From: Prochlorococcus sp. AG-418-I20
Lineage (GTDB): Bacteria > Cyanobacteriota > Cyanobacteriia > PCC-6307 > Cyanobiaceae
Reading direction: 5' to 3'
NCBI GenBank assembly: GCA_003214175.1
Contig: QCLZ01000007.1
Coordinates: forward strand, 20,585-84,584
DNA length: 64,000 nucleotides
The notes below the pieces were generated by a model. It saw only the letters and a list, made by a program, of their open reading frames with translations. It did not search any database and had not been told where the DNA came from. Shown here in pieces: positions 8,705 through 18,887 of this stretch. Numbering within the stretch: position 1 is the first letter of the stretch; the number at the start of each line of letters is the position of its first letter. A program made the position numbers and the translations under genes.

Positions 8705-11146
8705 ATGAATAAGAAAAATTTCACTTCTATCTCACTTCAAGAAGAAATGCAACGTTCTTATTTGGAGTATGCAATGAGTGTAATAGTTGGTCGCGCTTTA
8801 CCAGATGCAAGGGATGGCCTTAAGCCTGTACAAAGAAGAATACTATTTGCAATGTACGAATTAGGCTTAACTCCAGACAGGCCATTTAGAAAGTGTGCAA
8901 GAGTTGTTGGAGATGTACTTGGGAAATACCATCCACATGGAGATCAAGCGGTATATGATGCATTAGTAAGACTAGTACAAAATTTTTCAACTAAATATCC
9001 TACTCTTGACGGCCATGGAAATTTTGGATCTGTAGATAACGATCCACCAGCAGCAATGAGATACACTGAAACGAGATTAGCACCGATTGCTCATAAAGGT
9101 TTTCTTGAAGAGATTGGATCAGAAACAGTAAATTTCTCAAATAACTTCGACGGCTCACAAAAAGAACCAGATGTTCTTCCAGCCCAACTTCCATTTTTAT
9201 TGTTAAACGGATCATCAGGTATTGCAGTTGGAATGGCAACAAACATTCCCCCTCACAATCTAGGCGAAATAATAGATGGTTTAATTTCTTTAATAAAAAA
9301 TAAGGATATAAGCAATAAAAAACTTTCTAGCATTATTAAAGGACCTGATTTTCCTACAGGCGGAGAATTAATTCAAAGTGAAGCAATAGAGGAACTTTAC
9401 TCAACTGGGAAGGGATCAATAACAATTAGAGGCGTCATAAATACAGAAGAAATAAATTTAGGAAAAGGTAAGCATAAAAAAAATGCCTTGATTATCACTG
9501 AACTTCCTTATCAAATAAGTAAAGCAGGTTGGATTGAAAAATTAGCAGAACTCGTTAATACAAACAAAATTAATGGGATATCTGATATTAGGGATGAAAG
9601 CGATAGAGATGGAATGAGAATTGTAATAGAATTAAAAAAGGACTCGAATACTGAACTTATAATTTCTAGTTTATATAAAAAAACAAGTCTCCAAACTAAC
9701 TTTGGCGCAATATTTTTAGCATTAGTTAAAGGCAAGCCTATCCAACTAAACTTAAAACAATATCTCAATTTTTTTCTTGAGTTTCGAGAAGAAACAATTA
9801 GAAAAAGAACTAATTATTTTTTAAAAAATACTCTCGAAAAACTTGAAATATTAGAGGGTTTATCTAAAGCAACAAAAGATATAAAAAAAATTATCGAGAT
9901 TATTGAAGGGTCTGAAAATTCTACAGAGGCAAAATCAAAATTAATTGATAATTTTTTCTTAACTGAAAAACAAGCAAATTCAGTTTTAGATATGCCACTA
10001 AAAAAATTAACAAATCTTGAAAGAAATCAAATAAATCATGATATAACATCTTTAAAAGAAAATAAGAATTATCTTCAAAAATTATTAAACGAAAGAAGAT
10101 TATTACTTGAATTGCTTATGGATGAATTCCTCTTATTAAAGAAGAAATACAATGTAAAAAGAAAAACAAAACTCCTTAAAAATATAGATCAGAATGAAGA
10201 GTTAGAGACAATTAATAATCAAATATTAGAAGAATATATAAATAAAAAAACTAAATTGCATGTAGACAATAGACTATATTTAAGGAAAATGATTTTTAAT
10301 AATTATAAAAAATCTTTTGAGGATATAAATAAAATTATAGATAATAAAAATATTCAAAAATTTATATGTAATATTGATAAAAATTTAAAATTAATTGGAA
10401 TTACTTATACTGGAAAAGTTTTACACATAGACTGGGAGTCAAATATTAATAATGACCATAAATTAGACAATAAAAGCCTCGGAAATATTAATCCAAATGA
10501 AATAATAAATTTTCATTCAATTAAAAAAGAGATTAAAAACTATTTATGTATATTGAATTCAGATGGAAAATTTAAAAAAGTTTTATTTGATAGGGATATG
10601 ATTCAAAGTAATAGATCTTTCACAATAACAAAATTAAAAAATAATATAAAAACTATTGATTCATTTATTTCTAATGAAGAAAAAAATTTAATAATATTAA
10701 CTTCAATAGGAAGAATTTTTAAATACGATTTATCTGATACATTTTTAACTCCAAGTACTAAACAATCTCAAGGGTTGATGCTTGTAAAACTTTTACCAAC
10801 AGAAAAGATTGTTTCTTGCTGTCCACACAAAGATGGAGAAAATATTTATTTAGTATCTAAAAAAGGGAAAATCTTTTGCATTAATACTAATGAAATTTAT
10901 TACGCTAATGAATACAGTTTAGGTTACTTAAATGAGAAAACCTATATTAAAAACGATTACTTCCTAAAAGTCTTACCAAGTAACCACTACCTCGATATTG
11001 AAACTAATAAAAATAAATCTGCTAGGTTAAACCTTGATAAATTGAATTTCAAATCTAATAAAACAAATTTACTAATTGACTTATTAGAATTTGACGCCGG
11101 CGAACATCTTGAAAATTGTTTTCGACTTAAAAACCTTATCGACTAA
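8705..11146 (+). CDS. Type IIA topoisomerase subunit A, ParC/GyrA-like
   Basis: The protein (813 residues) carries the breakage-reunion domain: [11 protein letters not shown] (37-47), [17 protein letters not shown] (74-90) and [10 protein letters not shown] with catalytic Tyr120. The C-terminal region (from about 520) is a divergent, Lys/Asn/Ile-rich beta-propeller-type domain. I find no GyrA box (QRRGGKG-like), the loop gyrase needs to wrap DNA. This suggests a topoisomerase IV-like decatenase/relaxase rather than the supercoiling subunit. From memory cyanobacteria carry a second, canonical gyrA and only one gyrB, so partner choice is an open question. Its stop overlaps that of purF by 4 bases (CTAA). 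Confidence 0.88.
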   Translation: MNKKNFTSISLQEEMQRSYLEYAMSVIVGRALPDARDGLKPVQRRILFAMYELGLTPDRPFRKCARVVGDVLGKYHPHGDQAVYDALVRLVQNFSTKYPTLDGHGNFGSVDNDPPAAMRYTETRLAPIAHKGFLEEIGSETVNFSNNFDGSQKEPDVLPAQLPFLLLNGSSGIAVGMATNIPPHNLGEIIDGLISLIKNKDISNKKLSSIIKGPDFPTGGELIQSEAIEELYSTGKGSITIRGVINTEEINLGKGKHKKNALIITELPYQISKAGWIEKLAELVNTNKINGISDIRDESDRDGMRIVIELKKDSNTELIISSLYKKTSLQTNFGAIFLALVKGKPIQLNLKQYLNFFLEFREETIRKRTNYFLKNTLEKLEILEGLSKATKDIKKIIEIIEGSENSTEAKSKLIDNFFLTEKQANSVLDMPLKKLTNLERNQINHDITSLKENKNYLQKLLNERRLLLELLMDEFLLLKKKYNVKRKTKLLKNIDQNEELETINNQILEEYINKKTKLHVDNRLYLRKMIFNNYKKSFEDINKIIDNKNIQKFICNIDKNLKLIGITYTGKVLHIDWESNINNDHKLDNKSLGNINPNEIINFHSIKKEIKNYLCILNSDGKFKKVLFDRDMIQSNRSFTITKLKNNIKTIDSFISNEEKNLIILTSIGRIFKYDLSDTFLTPSTKQSQGLMLVKLLPTEKIVSCCPHKDGENIYLVSKKGKIFCINTNEIYYANEYSLGYLNEKTYIKNDYFLKVLPSNHYLDIETNKNKSARLNLDKLNFKSNKTNLLIDLLEFDAGEHLENCFRLKNLID

Positions 11147-12603
11147 GATTTATATTCATTTTCAACCCAATTTAAGTATTCTTTATTCACTTTTCCTGTT
11201 ACATAAGAACCAGTAAAGCAACTCATTTCCAAATCCTTAATTGAAGAATCACTTATTATTGATTTGCGTAGATTTTCAACGCGCTGATAAACAAGGTTAT
11301 CGATTTTAAGTTGATCAGCAATTTCACTTATTGTTCTATCGTGAGCTATCAATTCATCTTTATTAGGCATATTGATTCCATAAACATGAGGATAACGAAC
11401 AGGAGGCGCTGCTGATGTAAAAAAAACTTTATTTGCTCCTGCATCTTTAGCCATTTGAACAATTTCTTTTGAAGTAGTTCCTCTAACTATTGAATCATCA
11501 ACAATTAATACATTTTTATTTTTAAATTCTGCACTCATAGCATTTAATTTTTGTCTTACAGATTTCTTACGTTTCTGCTGACCAGGCATTATAAATGTTC
11601 TACCAACATATCTATTTTTAAAAAAACCTTCTCTATACTCTATACCTAACTGTCTAGCAACTTGCATAGCAGCAGGTCGAGAAGAATCAGGAATAGGCAT
11701 TACAACATCAACATCTCCAGAATTAATTGTCTCTCTGATTGTTTCAGACAAATAATCTCCCATTTTTAAACGAGCTTTATACACCGAAATTCCATTCATA
11801 ATTGAATCTGGCCTGGCTAAATAAACATATTCAAAGGCACAGGGACATAAAACTGGACTTTCAGAACATTGCTTAGAAAAAAACTCACCATTAAGGTTTA
11901 TAAAGATAGCTTCTCCAGGATCTACATCTCTTACTACTTGATAATCGTTATTCTCAAGAACTAGAGACTCGCTAGCAACCATCCACTCTTCTCTATTTGT
12001 TTTTAATGAAAGTCTTTTTCCAATAACTAAAGGTCTAATTCCAAAAGGATCTCTGAATGCTAATAAACCATGTCCTGAAATTAATGCAATTGAAGCATAT
12101 GATCCTTGAATTCTTTGATGTAAAGATTTAACGGCATCAAAAATAATATCAGGTTGTAATTCTTGATTATGGATCTGTTCTTGCAATTCTGTAGCAAAAA
12201 CATTTAATAACATTTCAGTATCACTTGAAGAATTTGTATGCCGCTTATCAATATTAAATAATTGTTTTTCTAAATCTCTGGTATTGGTCAAATTGCCATT
12301 ATGTATCAAAACAATTCCATATGGTGCGTTTACATAAAAGGGTTGGGCTTCCTCTACACTTTCTGCTGATCCCTTTGTGGCATACCTAACATGCCCCAAT
12401 CCGATTTTGCCGATCAAATTCCTCATATCTCTAGTTCTATAAGCTGTGCTTACTTGACCTTTAGCCTTATGCAAATGAAAAATAGTATTTTCCATTGTAG
12501 CTATACCTGTTGAGTCTTGACCCCTATGCTGGAGAAGCAAAAGACTGTCATAAATTTGTTGATTTACATCATCTGAAGAAACGATTCCAACTATTCCACA
12601 CAT
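11143..12603 (-). CDS. purF: Amidophosphoribosyltransferase
   Basis: PurF makes phosphoribosylamine from PRPP and glutamine, the committed step of purine synthesis. The class II glutaminase nucleophile Cys2 follows the start directly (MCGIVGI). The C-terminal phosphoribosyltransferase domain carries the PRPP loop [13 protein letters not shown]. The length of 486 residues is normal. The gene follows purL after 47 bases in the same direction, so the two early purine genes are probably co-transcribed. It meets the ParC-like gene tail-to-tail with a 4-base overlap. Confidence 0.97.
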   Translation of the reverse strand: MCGIVGIVSSDDVNQQIYDSLLLLQHRGQDSTGIATMENTIFHLHKAKGQVSTAYRTRDMRNLIGKIGLGHVRYATKGSAESVEEAQPFYVNAPYGIVLIHNGNLTNTRDLEKQLFNIDKRHTNSSSDTEMLLNVFATELQEQIHNQELQPDIIFDAVKSLHQRIQGSYASIALISGHGLLAFRDPFGIRPLVIGKRLSLKTNREEWMVASESLVLENNDYQVVRDVDPGEAIFINLNGEFFSKQCSESPVLCPCAFEYVYLARPDSIMNGISVYKARLKMGDYLSETIRETINSGDVDVVMPIPDSSRPAAMQVARQLGIEYREGFFKNRYVGRTFIMPGQQKRKKSVRQKLNAMSAEFKNKNVLIVDDSIVRGTTSKEIVQMAKDAGANKVFFTSAAPPVRYPHVYGINMPNKDELIAHDRTISEIADQLKIDNLVYQRVENLRKSIISDSSIKDLEMSCFTGSYVTGKVNKEYLNWVENEYKS

Positions 12604-12650
12604 AACTTAATTTCTTAAAAATTTTGGTAGTTGAAAAATCTTTTTCATAT

Positions 12651-14996
12651 TTAGAAGTGACCTGAAATACTATTATTAAATTTTTCGGTTAATTCCTCAA
12701 CCCTAATATTGCAAATTTCTTTTTGTTGAGTTTTTATGTTAAGAGTTTCATTCGAAACATATCCTATTTTTTTTAAATATACACTTGATTCGGCAGATAT
12801 TTGATTAGTTTTAAAATAATTAAGCCATTCTTTTTCTTTCATTTTATCTATTGAAAAAATAATTCTAGAACCTCCCTCTGCAAACAATAAATTATCATCT
12901 CTCGTAAGTTGCTTCTCTAATTCTATTGTTGCGCCTTTTGAAGACAAAATACAACATTCTGCCAAAGCAATTGCTAAACCTCCATCGCTAATATCGTGAG
13001 AAGAAACTACAAAACCATTTAAAATCGCGTTTCTTAAAAAGCTCTGGCAAAACTTTTCATCCATCAAATCTATTTTTGGTGGTCTGCCTGTGATTTCTCC
13101 ATGAAAATATTCCAAATAAGAACTAGCTGCAATTGTTATTTCAGATTTATAAGAACCAATTAACCAGATTTGATCATTAATATTTTTCCATTCACTACTT
13201 ATAGCTTTTTCAACATTATCTAACTTCCCAATCATTCCAATTACTGGCGTGGGATTAATAGGAGTAATTTCATTATCTTTATTTTTTGATTCGTTATATA
13301 AGGAAACATTTCCTCCTGTAACAGGAGTTTCAAGAGCTTTACATGCTTCAGAAATTCCTTTACATGAGGATGAAAGTTGCCAATATCCTATTTCATTCTC
13401 AGGAGAAGAAAAATTTAGATTATTTGTAATTGCTAAGGGCTCTGCCCCAACACAACTAACATTTCTTGCAGATTCTGCAACTGCAGCGATAGTTCCTCTA
13501 AAAGGGTCAAGAGAAACCCATCTACTATTACAGTCCACTGAAGCAGCAACACCAGAAAATACTTTATTTTTATTTTTATTTATTTCAATTTGTTCTCTCA
13601 ATCTTATAACAGCTGCATCAGATTCCCCAGGTTTAAAAACTGTATTTGACTGCACTTGCGAATCATATTGCTTATAGATCCATCTTTTAGAAGCTATTGA
13701 AGGATTAGAGAGAATTTTTAAAATAATTTGAGAATAAGAAAAACTCTTATTTTCCTTCAAAGAAAATATTGTTTGCTCATTAATTATTGGTAAGTTATTT
13801 TCTTGCCATTCCCATTTTTTTAACAACTCTTCAGGTGGATTTTCTATCACATTATGAAGATTAACAGGAGTATCATCAGACAATGCAGAAGTGGGTATTT
13901 GAGCAACAATTTTACTTTTATGAGAAATAATTACCTCATTGGCCTCTATTACTTCACCAATTACGTTTGCATATAATCCCCATTTATTGAATTTTGCAAT
14001 AAGATCATTTATTTTTTCTTCTTTAACAACTAACAGCATTCTCTCTTGTGACTCAGATAATAAATATTGATATGGAGACATATTATCTTCGCGTGAAGGA
14101 ACCAAATCTAAGTTAATAGAAATTCCCAAATTCCCATTTGCGGCCATTTCAGCACTACTACACGTTAAACCTGCAGCACCCATATCTTGAGCCGCAATTA
14201 CATCTCCAGTCTTAAAAGCATCTAAACAAGCTTCAATAAGACTTTTCTCAATAAATGGGTCACCTACTTGAACTGCAGGTCTATCATCTAATGAATTAGT
14301 AGTTAATTCTGAACTGGCAAAACTAGCGCCACCAACCCCATCTCTGCCAGTAGTATTTCCAACATATAATACCGGAGAACCTACATTTTTTGCTCCAGAA
14401 CAGACAATTTCATTAGTTTCCAAAAGTCCTATGGCCATTACGTTTACTAAAGGATTGCCCGAATAACTATCGTCAAAATCAATTTCCCCACCGACAGTAG
14501 GCACACCTACGCAATTACCGTAATGAGAAATACCTGATACTACTCCTCGAAGTAAATCAACATTTGAAGGTTTATCAAGATTACCGAAACGCAAGGAGTT
14601 CAATACTGCGATTGGCCTTGCTCCCATTGTAAAAATATCTCTTAATATACCTCCTACCCCTGTTGCAGCTCCTTGGAAAGGTTCAATTGCAGAAGGATGA
14701 TTATGACTTTCTATTTTAAAAACAAGTTTTTGATTATTTCCAACATCAATAACTCCAGCATTTTCCCCAGGTCCAACTAAAACATTTTTTCCTTTGGTGG
14801 GAAACTTAGATAATAAAGGTTTTGAATTTCTGTAACAACAATGTTCAGACCACATAACACCAAACATTCCTAGTTCAGTCCTATTTGGCTTTCTTTTTAA
14901 TCTTTTACAAATTTCCTCGTAATCATCAAGTGTTAAATTTTCAACTTTTAATGCTTCATTAAGATCATAAAGATCATTATTAGGTAGATTTATCAT
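12651..14996 (-). CDS. purL: Phosphoribosylformylglycinamidine synthase subunit PurL (small type)
   Basis: PurL converts FGAR to FGAM using ATP and ammonia. At 781 residues this is the small form, which works with separate PurS and PurQ subunits, as in Bacillus; neither is in this window. The conserved block KIESHNHPSAIEPFQGAATG lies near residue 95, followed by GVGGILRDIFTMGARPIA. DMGAAGLTCSSAEM and HDISDGGLAIALAE mark the two AIRS-like halves. It precedes purF in the same direction, and the PRC-barrel gene ends 3 bases upstream of its start, making a dnaN-PRC-purL-purF chain. Confidence 0.97.
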   Translation of the reverse strand: MINLPNNDLYDLNEALKVENLTLDDYEEICKRLKRKPNRTELGMFGVMWSEHCCYRNSKPLLSKFPTKGKNVLVGPGENAGVIDVGNNQKLVFKIESHNHPSAIEPFQGAATGVGGILRDIFTMGARPIAVLNSLRFGNLDKPSNVDLLRGVVSGISHYGNCVGVPTVGGEIDFDDSYSGNPLVNVMAIGLLETNEIVCSGAKNVGSPVLYVGNTTGRDGVGGASFASSELTTNSLDDRPAVQVGDPFIEKSLIEACLDAFKTGDVIAAQDMGAAGLTCSSAEMAANGNLGISINLDLVPSREDNMSPYQYLLSESQERMLLVVKEEKINDLIAKFNKWGLYANVIGEVIEANEVIISHKSKIVAQIPTSALSDDTPVNLHNVIENPPEELLKKWEWQENNLPIINEQTIFSLKENKSFSYSQIILKILSNPSIASKRWIYKQYDSQVQSNTVFKPGESDAAVIRLREQIEINKNKNKVFSGVAASVDCNSRWVSLDPFRGTIAAVAESARNVSCVGAEPLAITNNLNFSSPENEIGYWQLSSSCKGISEACKALETPVTGGNVSLYNESKNKDNEITPINPTPVIGMIGKLDNVEKAISSEWKNINDQIWLIGSYKSEITIAASSYLEYFHGEITGRPPKIDLMDEKFCQSFLRNAILNGFVVSSHDISDGGLAIALAECCILSSKGATIELEKQLTRDDNLLFAEGGSRIIFSIDKMKEKEWLNYFKTNQISAESSVYLKKIGYVSNETLNIKTQQKEICNIRVEELTEKFNNSISGHF

Positions 14997-14999
14997 TAT

Positions 15000-15707
15000 T
15001 TAAATCCAAGGGTCATCTTCTTTTTTATCGCTAAAAGATTTTGATTTTCTTTTTTCATTATAAAAACTTTTTTGTCTAAGATCTGAGTTTTGGATTATAT
15101 CTTCATCTTCTTCAAGCCATTCCTCTAATCTATTTGAAGCTATATTTTTCATATCGTCAAATCTATCAATAATTTTCTTTCCTTTTTGGAAAAATTCATT
15201 TTTAATGCTTGACCTTAATAAAGGCAAATCATCTATTGATTTACTTTCGCAAAAGACAAGACCAGGTTGTTGATCATTAATGTCTTCTATATTTAATTTC
15301 CATCTACTAGAACCTGGAATATTAGGATTAGATCTAGAAACTAAATAATATTTAATCATTCCAGTTTTTATTTCAAATAAAAAATCTGCTATTACTCCTA
15401 TTTTTGAGCCATTAATATTTATCAAATTAGCCTCTATTAAAGTTGGAAACCTATTTAAAGTTACTAAATCAGAAATTGCAGGATCACCTTTAACATAAAT
15501 TTCATTATCTATAATCTGTCTAATTTGATTTAATCTCCAAACATTACGTTTTAGATCAAAATTTGAAGGTCGAGAGTACCATCCTAAAATCCTATGAACC
15601 GGAGGATGCATCCAAACATTTTCTCCATTACCGTAATTAAGAGCCATATTACCCTTAACGTTATAATTTAGTAATTCACTCAATAAAATTTCTTTAGGTA
15701 ATTTCAA
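15000..15707 (-). CDS. Conserved cyanobacterial PRC-barrel-like protein
   Basis: The 235-residue protein shows beta-rich segments reminiscent of a PRC-barrel (SKIGVIADFLFEIKTGMIKY and VSRSNPNIPGSSRW), then a charged, probably disordered C terminus (EEWLEEDEDI and a Lys/Ser tail). PRC-barrels occur in RNA-processing and photosynthetic proteins; no activity can be assigned. The start is most likely the TTG at 15707, one base after the dnaN stop, suggesting translational coupling. In Prochlorococcus a gene of this kind sits between dnaN and purL (recalled synteny). The domain call is moderate; the gene itself is secure. Confidence 0.75.
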   Translation of the reverse strand: MKLPKEILLSELLNYNVKGNMALNYGNGENVWMHPPVHRILGWYSRPSNFDLKRNVWRLNQIRQIIDNEIYVKGDPAISDLVTLNRFPTLIEANLININGSKIGVIADFLFEIKTGMIKYYLVSRSNPNIPGSSRWKLNIEDINDQQPGLVFCESKSIDDLPLLRSSIKNEFFQKGKKIIDRFDDMKNIASNRLEEWLEEDEDIIQNSDLRQKSFYNEKRKSKSFSDKKEDDPWI

Positions 15708-15708
15708 C

Positions 15709-16866
15709 TTAAGAACGAACCTGAACGGGCATAACTAAATAAGTAAACGAATTAAGATTATCTTCTGGAACAAAAACAGCAGGAGTAGTTGCAAGATTAC
15801 ATTTTAAAAGAACATTTTCACAAGTAATAATTTTCAACCCTTCTAAAAGATATTTTACGTTGAATGCAATATCAAAATCTTCTCCAGAGTAAAAGACAGG
15901 TATTGATTCATTTGCACTTCCAATATCTTGTGCATCTGCACTTATAGAAGCTAAATCTGAATTATCCAATTTAATTTTCACAACACTACTTTGCTGATCA
16001 GCTAAAACAGCAATTCTTTCTAAGGCTTCTATTAACTTTTTAGTATTAAAATTAAAAACCTTAGAAAAAGTATCTGGAATTAATTGTGAATAATTAGGAT
16101 AAGTACCTTCGAGAGTTCTTGTTGTAATTATTTGGTTAGAAGAAATAAAAACAACTTGACCTTTATCATAGAAAAGCTTTATTGAATTTTCTGAACTTTT
16201 TAAGGTTACAAGTTTTTCAATTTCTCTTAATGACCTAGTTGGGATAGTTACTGATAAATCACCATCATTTAAGGGTAAGTTATCTTTATTTTGTATATTT
16301 TCTTCATTACCTATTAAAGCTACTGCCAATCTATGGCCATCTGTAGAAGCAGACTCTAAATAATTCTTCTTAAAGGTAAAATTTACGCCTGTAAGTAATT
16401 GCTTTGAATCATCATTACTACTTGCAAAAATAGTAGATTTTAAAGCTCTTAAAAAAGAAGTTGGGTCAATATTTAAAGAAGTACCACTTTCAACAAATGG
16501 CAAGTTGGGATATTCATCTGAGGGTATACCTTTCAGATTAAAAGAGCCTCTATCACTTTTAATTAAAATATTATCAGAATTTTCATCTACCTTTAAAGAA
16601 ACAGGAGTTTCACTCGGTAATTTATTGACTATTTCTGATAAAAGTTTAGAGGGTATAGTAATAGCTCCACTATTATTAACAGTTCCATCAAAAGATGTTT
16701 GAATTCCTAAATTCAAATCAAAGCCAGTTAAGCTGATTTTGTTTGTTCCTTGATCAGCTGTTAAAAGTATATTTGCAAGAATTGGATGAGTAGGTCTTGA
16801 AGCAACTGCTTTGCTTACTAGTTGTATTGAATTATTTAACTCATTTTGATTACAAATAATTTCCAT
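15709..16866 (-). CDS. dnaN: DNA polymerase III beta sliding clamp
   Basis: DnaN forms the ring-shaped dimer that tethers the replicative polymerase to DNA. The 385-residue product from the ATG at 16866 (MEIICNQNELN) matches the usual family length. An upstream in-frame ATG at 16890 would add eight residues (MCKKFQIP) that are not typical, so I prefer 16866. Landmarks are SRPTHPILANILL near the N terminus and the C-terminal end TYLVMPVQVRS, matching the clamp's MP(V/M)R-type C terminus that lines the peptide-binding pocket. It is the first gene left of the putative origin and is transcribed away from it. Confidence 0.97.
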   Translation of the reverse strand: MEIICNQNELNNSIQLVSKAVASRPTHPILANILLTADQGTNKISLTGFDLNLGIQTSFDGTVNNSGAITIPSKLLSEIVNKLPSETPVSLKVDENSDNILIKSDRGSFNLKGIPSDEYPNLPFVESGTSLNIDPTSFLRALKSTIFASSNDDSKQLLTGVNFTFKKNYLESASTDGHRLAVALIGNEENIQNKDNLPLNDGDLSVTIPTRSLREIEKLVTLKSSENSIKLFYDKGQVVFISSNQIITTRTLEGTYPNYSQLIPDTFSKVFNFNTKKLIEALERIAVLADQQSSVVKIKLDNSDLASISADAQDIGSANESIPVFYSGEDFDIAFNVKYLLEGLKIITCENVLLKCNLATTPAVFVPEDNLNSFTYLVMPVQVRS

Positions 16867-16991
16867 CGGAATTTGGAACTTTTTACACATTCAATATACT
16901 TTTTTCGTAAATTAAATTCAATAACATATTTTGTATCTCTTCTAATATATAAAATTAAATTAATAATAAAAAATCTTAGTAGTAGTAGTTC

Positions 16992-17009
16992 TTGTGGAAA
17001 TTGTGGAAA
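16992..17009 (-). promoter_or_regulatory. Two adjacent DnaA boxes
   Basis: The + strand reads TTGTGGAAA twice with no gap (16992-17000 and 17001-17009). The reverse complement, TTTCCACAA, contains the TTTCCACA core of the cyanobacterial DnaA box (TTTTCCACA). Two in direct head-to-tail array are unlikely by chance in such AT-rich DNA and probably form a cooperative DnaA site. Confidence 0.7.
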
Positions 17010-17173
17010 TATTACAAAAAAAACTATTTAACTTGGTTTTTAAGAAATTAAGTAAGTGGAAAAAAAAAAAAGTTTGTTGATAAAGGGTTCCTTTTTTTTT
17101 TAGAAATGAATTTATTTAACAAAAAAAAATTACTATCATATATTTTTCAACAAATAAAAAAGATTTTTATTCG

Positions 17174-17182
17174 ATTTCCACA
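17174..17182 (+). promoter_or_regulatory. DnaA box on the opposite strand
   Basis: ATTTCCACA differs from the cyanobacterial consensus TTTTCCACA by one base. It lies at the thrC side of the putative origin and faces the pair at 16992-17009. Confidence 0.55.
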
Positions 17183-17203
17183 GACACTATTTTTACTGGT
17201 TTT

Positions 17204-18307
17204 TTAATATCCAAGAATCTTTGTTATATCTTGTAATGAGGGTTCAATGTTTTTTCTAAAAATAGCATCATTATTTTTAATTGCACAATCAGGATCCTTC
17301 AATCCATTTCCAGTAAGAACGCAAACAATAGTTGATTCTTTCTGAATCCTATTTTTATTTTTTATGAGTCCAGCAACAGATGCTGCACTAGCAGGTTCAC
17401 AAAATACTCCCTCTTTAGCAAGTATCTTATAAGCATTAATTATTTCTTCATCAGTAACAGATTGAAAATCTCCTTTACTTTCTCTTTTCACTATCTTTGC
17501 TTTTTCTCGATTCACTGGATTTCCAATTCTTATTGCGGTTGCAATTGTTTCAGGATCTTTAACTACAATATTTTCTACTAATGGAGCAGAGCCTTCTGCT
17601 TGAAACCCCATCATCATTGGTAATTTTAAATTTCTTTTTATTTTTGAATATTCTTTAAATCCTAACCAGTAAGCTGTTATGTTTCCAGCATTTCCCATTG
17701 GAATACAAAGCCAATCAGGAGCTATACCTAAGTCATCAACAATTTCAAAGGCTGCTGTTTTTTGTCCTTGTATTCTATATGGATTGACTGAATTCACAAG
17801 TTCTATTGGATGATTTGAAGATAGATCTCTTACAATTTCAAGAGCTTTATCAAAGTTGCCATTGATAGAGATAATTTCAGCTCCGTACATCAAAGCTTGT
17901 GCAAGCTTTCCTTGTGCAACGAATCCTTCAGGTATTAAAACGTAAGGTTTTAATCCTCCTCTTGAAGCATATGCAGCTGCAGCCGCAGAAGTGTTTCCAG
18001 TACTTGCACAAATTACCGCTTCACGACCCTCTTCTTTTGCTTTGCTAATAGCCATAGTCATTCCACGATCTTTAAAAGAACCTGTGGGATTTAGACCATC
18101 ATATTTTAAAAAAACTTTTGTTCCATTTCCAATCAACTTACTTATTGAATTACTTAAGATTAATGGTGTATTACCTTCATTTAGCGATATAACAGGTGTC
18201 TTTTCAGTAACTGGAAGATATTGTTTGTAAGCATTGATTAAACCTGGCCATCTTTTTTTTCTATAATTGATACGAAGTTTATTTTTTATTTTATTTAATA
18301 GCAACAT
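17204..18307 (-). CDS. thrC: Threonine synthase
   Basis: ThrC converts O-phosphohomoserine to threonine using PLP. The lysine that binds PLP is K79 in [10 protein letters not shown] (75-83). The phosphate-binding loop GNAGN follows in [12 protein letters not shown], and [15 protein letters not shown] carries the substrate-binding serines. At 367 residues it is the shorter class of bacterial threonine synthase. The gene points toward the origin, that is, head-on to the fork on this side. It lies 6 bases after the DUF1400 gene and may be co-transcribed with it. Confidence 0.95.
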   Translation of the reverse strand: MLLLNKIKNKLRINYRKKRWPGLINAYKQYLPVTEKTPVISLNEGNTPLILSNSISKLIGNGTKVFLKYDGLNPTGSFKDRGMTMAISKAKEEGREAVICASTGNTSAAAAAYASRGGLKPYVLIPEGFVAQGKLAQALMYGAEIISINGNFDKALEIVRDLSSNHPIELVNSVNPYRIQGQKTAAFEIVDDLGIAPDWLCIPMGNAGNITAYWLGFKEYSKIKRNLKLPMMMGFQAEGSAPLVENIVVKDPETIATAIRIGNPVNREKAKIVKRESKGDFQSVTDEEIINAYKILAKEGVFCEPASAASVAGLIKNKNRIQKESTIVCVLTGNGLKDPDCAIKNNDAIFRKNIEPSLQDITKILGY

Positions 18308-18313
18308 GATTGT

Positions 18314-18886
18314 TTAGTTTGTTTTAATTTTTTCTAGAGGAGAATTTGTAAAAAAGGCTAATAATTCTGAAATTGATTCTACTTTATTCATAACTTTGCT
18401 CAAAGCATTAACATCTAAAATAACAGTTTTGGTTGGATATCCTTCAAAAAATGTTATCAGATTTATATTCCCATTTCCTAAGTTAATACCTTGAATCACA
18501 CTTGATCTTAGTGCTAATAAACCTGTTTTTTCATCATCAGCTCTGGGAGGGTGGACAATAGATGAAAGTCTCGTTAAAAAAACAGTTCCTATTTCTGAAT
18601 ATACTAATTTGCTCGCAATTGTTATTGGTATTTCAAAATTTTGATTTAAAACTGATCTAATTTCTTTATCAGATGATTTAGTTGCTTTTAAAATTCTTCT
18701 AAGCTTTTTTGTTGATTTACCTTCTTCGGCAAAAGTCTTTAATGACTTTACTTTGATTGTTCTTGAAAAGATACTATATACAATTTTAATTTCTTCAGCA
18801 GCATTGGCTTTTGAAAAATTAAAAAGAAATTGAGAACCAACCAAGATAAAAAATATTTTTATGATTAAAAACTTACTAAACTTCAT
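18314..18886 (-). CDS. Secreted DUF1400 domain protein
   Basis: The product has a clear signal peptide (hydrophobic core FLIIKIFFILVGSQFLF, cleavage probably after ANA, giving mature AEEIKIVYS). The rest resembles DUF1400, a domain found at the N terminus of cyanobacterial alpha/beta hydrolases: VYSIFSRTIKVKSLKTFAE, an ILKATKSSDKEIRSVLNQ helix and IGTVFLTRL. Here it stands alone with no hydrolase domain. I prefer the ATG at 18886 (MKFSKF) over 18910 because it puts the signal peptide at the terminus and avoids overlapping the upstream gene, whose stop ends one base before. Function unknown. Confidence 0.8.
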   Translation of the reverse strand: MKFSKFLIIKIFFILVGSQFLFNFSKANAAEEIKIVYSIFSRTIKVKSLKTFAEEGKSTKKLRRILKATKSSDKEIRSVLNQNFEIPITIASKLVYSEIGTVFLTRLSSIVHPPRADDEKTGLLALRSSVIQGINLGNGNINLITFFEGYPTKTVILDVNALSKVMNKVESISELLAFFTNSPLEKIKTN

Positions 18887-18887
18887 T

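Larger units (their letters stand above)
16867..17203. other. Probable chromosomal replication origin (oriC)
   Basis: This is the longest non-coding stretch of the window, directly upstream of dnaN. It contains three perfect TTTCCACA cores (two adjacent on the minus strand, one on the plus strand), near-matches such as TTTTTCAACA at 17143-17152 and AAGTGGAAA near 17053, and long A and T runs (17058-17071, 17091-17101) that could unwind easily. Flanking + strand sequence looks C/A-richer on the left and G/T-richer on the right, as expected where leading and lagging strands switch. No ORF of note lies inside. Genus synteny (dnaN as gene 1) supports it. Confidence 0.75.

Noticed and set aside
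13249..13677. 142-codon forward frame inside purL
   Set aside because: Antisense shadow of a strongly conserved gene; composition (Ser/Leu/Phe-rich) and lack of motifs do not support coding.
16867..16890. Upstream ATG of dnaN
   Set aside because: The eight added residues are not typical of beta clamps, and the ATG at 16866 gives the usual length.
17058..17101. A-run and T-run as a terminator hairpin
   Set aside because: The pairing would be only A-T without a GC stem; it fits a DNA-unwinding element better.
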